DNA from: Cloacimonetes bacterium UBA4175
GTDB taxonomy: Bacteria; Cloacimonadota; Cloacimonadia; Cloacimonadales; Cloacimonadaceae
Length of the DNA stretch: 18,499 nt
Direction of reading: 5' to 3'
NCBI GenBank assembly: GCA_002379855.1
Contig: DFUX01000057.1
Location: forward strand, 1 to 18,499
The notes beneath the pieces are model-generated. The model had not been told where the DNA came from, did not search any database, and saw nothing but the letters and a program-made list of their open reading frames with translations. Shown piece after piece: positions 16,609 through 18,499 of the stretch; position 1 is the first letter of the stretch, and the number at the start of each line of letters is the position of its first letter. Both the position numbers and the translations under genes were made by a program.

Positions 16609-16673
16609 GAAACAAACCACACCAGACTATAAAACCGCGTCATCCCGGTCTGCGAGCCGGGATCCAGTCTTTT
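16609..16673. repeat. REP-like palindromic unit, copy 3
   Basis: GAAACAAACCACACCAGACT lead, with 32 bases (16613-16644) identical to those before and into copy 1 (16438-16469). The block at 16639-16673 has stem ATCCCGG/CCGGGAT. The IS630 element begins 18 bases later. Confidence 0.8.
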
Positions 16674-16702
16674 GTAAAATTCCTCGTAATACAACTTCCA
16701 TG

Positions 16703-16730
16703 TTGACAAAACATATATGGTGATTATCTT
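16703..16730 (+). promoter_or_regulatory. Transposase promoter overlapping the left inverted repeat
   Basis: TTGACA (16703-16708) is a perfect -35 element inside the left IS end. TATCTT (16725-16730) is a 4-of-6 -10 element at 16-base spacing, about 30 bases before the transposase ATG. Overlap with the terminal repeat would let bound transposase repress its own gene (inference). Confidence 0.5.
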
Positions 16731-16760
16731 GTCTCCAGAATCAACAATACTGGAGGCGAG

Positions 16761-17785
16761 ATGCCACGACCCAAAGACAAATCGTTGCAGGAGGTATTCC
16801 TGAAGGCGGATCAGGCGTTATCTGAAATCAAAGACAGTCGCCTGGTGATGAAGTTATTAGCGATCAGGGGCTATGGTAATCAAAAGGCAAAGGACATTGC
16901 CGCGTTGTTCAACACTGAGACCAGAACGATATACAAGTGGGTTGAGTTGTTCCGGTTGCATGGGGTACAAGGTCTTCAAGACAAGCCAAAAGGACACAGG
17001 AAAGCAATCTTGGATGACAAGCACAGAGAGCAGATATCGATCTGGCTGGATTCTGGTAAAACTCCTGATGGTAAAGAAATCAATTGGACCCTGGAGACTC
17101 TCAGCCATTACATCAACACTGAGTTTGGCATTGTAATCAAGAAATCAGCTCTGTCCAATACTCTCAGAAAGATGCGCTACGCCATGCGAAAGCCTCGTCC
17201 AAGTCATGCTAAAAGTAGTGAACAGGAGAGGTCTGACTTCAAAAAAAAACTCTAGAGCGCATTAACTCACAATCAGACAGTTCTCGTAAGCCAGTCTATT
17301 TCTTTGATGAGGGTAGATTTGGGCTCCAGTCGTCACTTTGCCGAAAATGGGCTAAAAAAGGGGTTCCCTGCACGGGAAAGGTCAGACAAAGCTATCAGAA
17401 CTTCTACGTCTATTCTGCTGTGGCGCCCGGTGATGGAGATGGTTTCCATTTGCTGCTTCCTTTTGTCAACACAGAAATGATGCAGACCTATCTTGACGAG
17501 TTTAGTCAGTCGTTGGGCGAAAAAGAGATAATCTTGATTATGGACCAAGCCGGTTGGCACAAGTCAAAAGATCTGGTGATACCCAAGAATATTGACATCT
17601 GGTTTCTGCCGCCCTACTCGCCAGAGCTGAATCCGGTCGAAAGACTGTGGAAAACAATCAAGAAAAATACCCTGCACAACAGGCTGTATGACACTTTGAA
17701 ACAACTTGAAAAGGCAGTTGTTGATTACTTTGATACGCTTACTCATGAAGTTATGAGGCAGTTATGCACCTGCTCGTATATATGA
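16761..17785 (+). CDS. IS630-family transposase, two frames joined by probable programmed -1 frameshift (341 aa fused)
   Basis: The first frame (16761-17255, 164 aa) holds the helix-turn-helix DNA-binding part (NQKAKDIAALFNTETRTIYKW). The second frame is open from the slip point to TGA at 17783-17785 and holds the DDE domain. The first Asp is in YFFDEGRFGLQ, encoded near 17300 before any start codon of the second frame. The second Asp is in LIMDQAGWHKS, and Glu is in PPYSPELNPVERLW. Slipping back one base in the A9 run (17241-17249) fuses both frames with no stop between, giving 341 residues, the usual size for IS630 transposases. GGAGGCGAG precedes the ATG. Because all catalytic residues are intact and the break sits exactly on a slippery run, a working element is more likely than a dead one. 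Confidence 0.85.
17224..17255 (+). promoter_or_regulatory. Probable -1 ribosomal frameshift signal in the transposase
   Basis: A Shine-Dalgarno-like AGGAGAGG (17224-17231) lies 9 bases before the A9 run (17241-17249), and the zero-frame stop TAG follows at 17253-17255. The arrangement of upstream SD, slippery A-run and nearby stop resembles the dnaX and IS-type -1 frameshift cassettes. A frame-0 reading of the slip site is A-AAA-AAA. Confidence 0.7.
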
Positions 17786-17917
17786 TGTCACAATATGGAA
17801 TCTGTATAAGTTAAAAAAAGCAGAACACCTCATTTCACCTTTCCACCAGTTTTATTTCCTCCCCCCATATATATAGGTGCTACGACCCCTTCATGCAAGG
17901 CGGGATGAATGATTCAG

Positions 17918-17943
17918 GGGCAAGTATATAAATATACTTGCCC
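17918..17943. repeat. Perfect 11-pair inverted repeat
   Basis: GGGCAAGTATA (17918-17928) and TATACTTGCCC (17933-17943) are perfectly complementary around TAAA. No U-run follows on either strand strong enough for a terminator. Confidence 0.75.
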
Positions 17944-17980
17944 GTAAATGCGCGGCCATGAGCTGGCTGCCTTCCATTTC

Positions 17981-17994
17981 CCCGCGCGCGCGGG
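17981..17994. repeat. CG-alternating palindrome
   Basis: CCCGCGCGCGCGGG is a perfect 14-base palindrome with an alternating CG core, a sequence type prone to Z-DNA. Confidence 0.7.
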
Positions 17995-18032
17995 TGGCTC
18001 TCATTTACATCCGGCGTTTTGACGTGAGTCTT

Positions 18033-18071
18033 CCTTAGGTCAACCTTATAATTTATAAGGATGACCTAAGG
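18033..18071. repeat. 39-base nested palindrome
   Basis: Outer arms CCTTAGGTCA (18033-18042) and TGACCTAAGG (18062-18071) are perfect. After one A-A mismatch, inner arms CCTTATAA (18044-18051) and TTATAAGG (18053-18060) are also perfect around one T. It could be a cruciform, an operator or a mobile-element end. Confidence 0.75.
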
Positions 18072-18134
18072 ATGATGGCACAGAATACAGTAGCAGCAAA
18101 GGAGGGCTGTATGGGGATTATGGGGACGGTTGCG

Positions 18135-18207
18135 GAAACAAAGCACCCAAACTACATTACCGTGTCATCCCGGGCAAGCGCACGCTTGACCCGGGATCCA
18201 GTCTTTT
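18135..18207. repeat. REP-like palindromic unit, copy 4
   Basis: A GGAAACAAAGCACCC lead is followed by the GTCATC block at 18164-18207. Stem ATCCCGGG/CCCGGGAT is extended by an inner CAAGCG/CGCTTG stem with loop CA and one bulged A, so this copy is about 9 bases longer than the others. It has the same tail GATCCAGTCTTTT. Confidence 0.8.
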
Positions 18208-18413
18208 AGAAACACCCGTGGAAAGGTGGAAATGGCGGTTCAGCGACCGCCAGTACAAAGTAGCGGCGCTTGCCATAGCGCCGTCTGGGATTGCCTTCCA
18301 TGGGGGGTGGCAAAGTCCGTTTGCCACAGAGACCGGAGGTCTCTCCCAAACAGGCAACTCCGTTGCCTCTGCCGAACAGACTTCCGCAGCCCTTAGATTA
18401 TCTGCGTGAACCA
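18208..18413. other. Cluster of short perfect hairpins
   Basis: Hairpins lie at 18233-18252 (TGGCGGT/ACCGCCA), 18264-18283 (CGGCGCT/AGCGCCG), 18307-18327 (GTGGCAAA/TTTGCCAC), 18328-18344 (AGAGACC/GGTCTCT) and 18352-18368 (AGGCAAC/GTTGCCT). All have perfect stems. Open frames across the region are repeat translations, and no gene is supported. Confidence 0.7.
18260..18284. repeat. Dispersed 25-bp hairpin repeat, copy 2
   Basis: Identical over 25 bases to 16387-16411, with perfect 7-base arms. It is in the same orientation as copy 1 and about 1.9 kb away. Confidence 0.8.
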
Positions 18414-18436
18414 CTTGACCCGGGATCCCGTCTTTT
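18414..18436. repeat. Partial REP-like unit (right half only)
   Basis: CTTGACCCGGGATCC, then CGTCTTTT, matches the right arm and tail of copy 4 (one base differs: CCGTC for CAGTC). The left arm is missing, so this is a degraded or half copy. The remaining bases to 18499 show nothing recognisable. Confidence 0.65.
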
Positions 18437-18499
18437 AAGGATTTTCCTACCAGTGTTCATCCACGACTAAATCCAGCCAACCCAATGCTGTAAAAACAG

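Larger units (their letters stand above)
16310..16691. other. Non-coding, repeat-rich region between pilC terminator and IS630 element
   Basis: This holds a small 5-pair hairpin (GGACT/AGTCC, 16338-16353), a 7-pair hairpin at 16391-16410 shared with the far side of the IS, and three tandem REP-like units (16434-16673). Short open frames here on either strand are translations of the repeats. I see no gene. Confidence 0.7.
16692..17804 (+). mobile_element. IS630-family insertion sequence, about 1113 bp, complete
   Basis: The ends were set by inverted repeats. The left end CAACTTCCATGTTGACA (16692-16708) matches the complement of the right end (17786-17804), which reads CAGATTCCATATTGTGACA: about 13 of 17 aligned positions plus a 2-base gap, followed by CATATAT on both sides. 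TA flanks each end (16690-16691 and 17805-17806), as expected for IS630-family insertion at TA. It carries one transposase split over two frames. It sits at the edge of a REP-like array, and no other cargo is present. The size is normal for the family. Confidence 0.8.
17805..18134. other. Non-coding region with several strong palindromes downstream of the IS
   Basis: No gene is supported here. It contains an 11-pair hairpin (17918-17943), an alternating CG palindrome (17981-17994) and a 39-base two-part palindrome (18033-18071). The first about 110 bases are AT- and pyrimidine-rich without visible structure. Confidence 0.6.

Noticed and set aside
16434..16673. CRISPR array
   Set aside because: Only three units; the repeated part is longer than and unlike a CRISPR repeat, the intervening sequences are themselves similar, and there are no cas genes.
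16452..16709. Minus-strand 85-aa open frame
   Set aside because: Its repeated KTGSRV-ARDD peptides are translations of the REP-like units.
17255..17420. Transposase pseudogene from a disabling frameshift
   Set aside because: The -1 frame is fully open and the break sits on a slippery run with an upstream SD-like sequence, so programmed frameshifting fits better.
18075..18210. Small frame with AAGGAGGG before an ATG at 18111, reading into REP copy 4
   Set aside because: The C-terminal half is the REP unit itself and the peptide is about 32-45 residues with no family resemblance; probably chance.
18157..18414. Minus-strand 85-aa open frame
   Set aside because: Contains REP and hairpin translations (for example GAMASAATL, also encoded at the first hairpin copy); no independent coding signal.

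Overview
The window looks like chromosomal DNA from an anaerobic Gram-negative bacterium. The gene order, the protein style and the repeat-rich intergenic DNA remind me most of the Cloacimonadota (Candidatus Cloacimonas relatives, formerly WWE1). That placement is recall-based inference with moderate confidence; no rRNA or other marker gene is present.

Layout. (1) Positions 1-1995, minus strand: the N-terminal 665 residues of an exported parvulin-type peptidyl-prolyl isomerase with a TPR-like tail; the gene runs off the left edge. (2) Positions 1996-2169: a divergent intergenic region with a good sigma-54 (-24/-12) promoter match facing the pilin gene. (3) Positions 2170-16258, plus strand: one long type IV pilus locus. 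Its order is major prepilin, PilT-type retraction ATPase, two minor prepilins, a 618-residue PilX-like protein, PilM, PilN, PilO, a PilP-like protein, a short secretin (PilQ), a 751-residue lipoprotein with repeated Ig-like domains, PilB extension ATPase and PilC platform protein. Most genes overlap or sit within about 40 bases of each other. The one larger gap (13152-13276, before pilB) holds two RNA hairpins. A clean intrinsic terminator follows pilC. (4) Positions 16310-18499: non-coding, repeat-dense DNA. It has three tandem REP-like units, an IS630-family element whose transposase is split by a probable programmed -1 frameshift, several palindromes, a fourth REP-like unit and a run of perfect hairpins.

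How the pilus genes fit together. PilB and PilT would drive extension and retraction through the PilC platform. PilM, PilN, PilO and the PilP-like protein would form the alignment complex joining that motor to the secretin. The pilin, the minor prepilins and the PilX-like protein would form the fibre and its tip or priming complex. The Ig-repeat lipoprotein is encoded between secretin and motor genes and is a candidate envelope or surface partner of the machine. No prepilin peptidase and no PilS/PilR-type regulator is in the window. PilB carries a well-formed MshEN double motif, so c-di-GMP control of extension is plausible.

The least-explained parts are the large PilX-like protein without Glu5, the Ig-domain lipoprotein, the hairpins before pilB, and the hairpin-rich DNA flanking the IS630 element.
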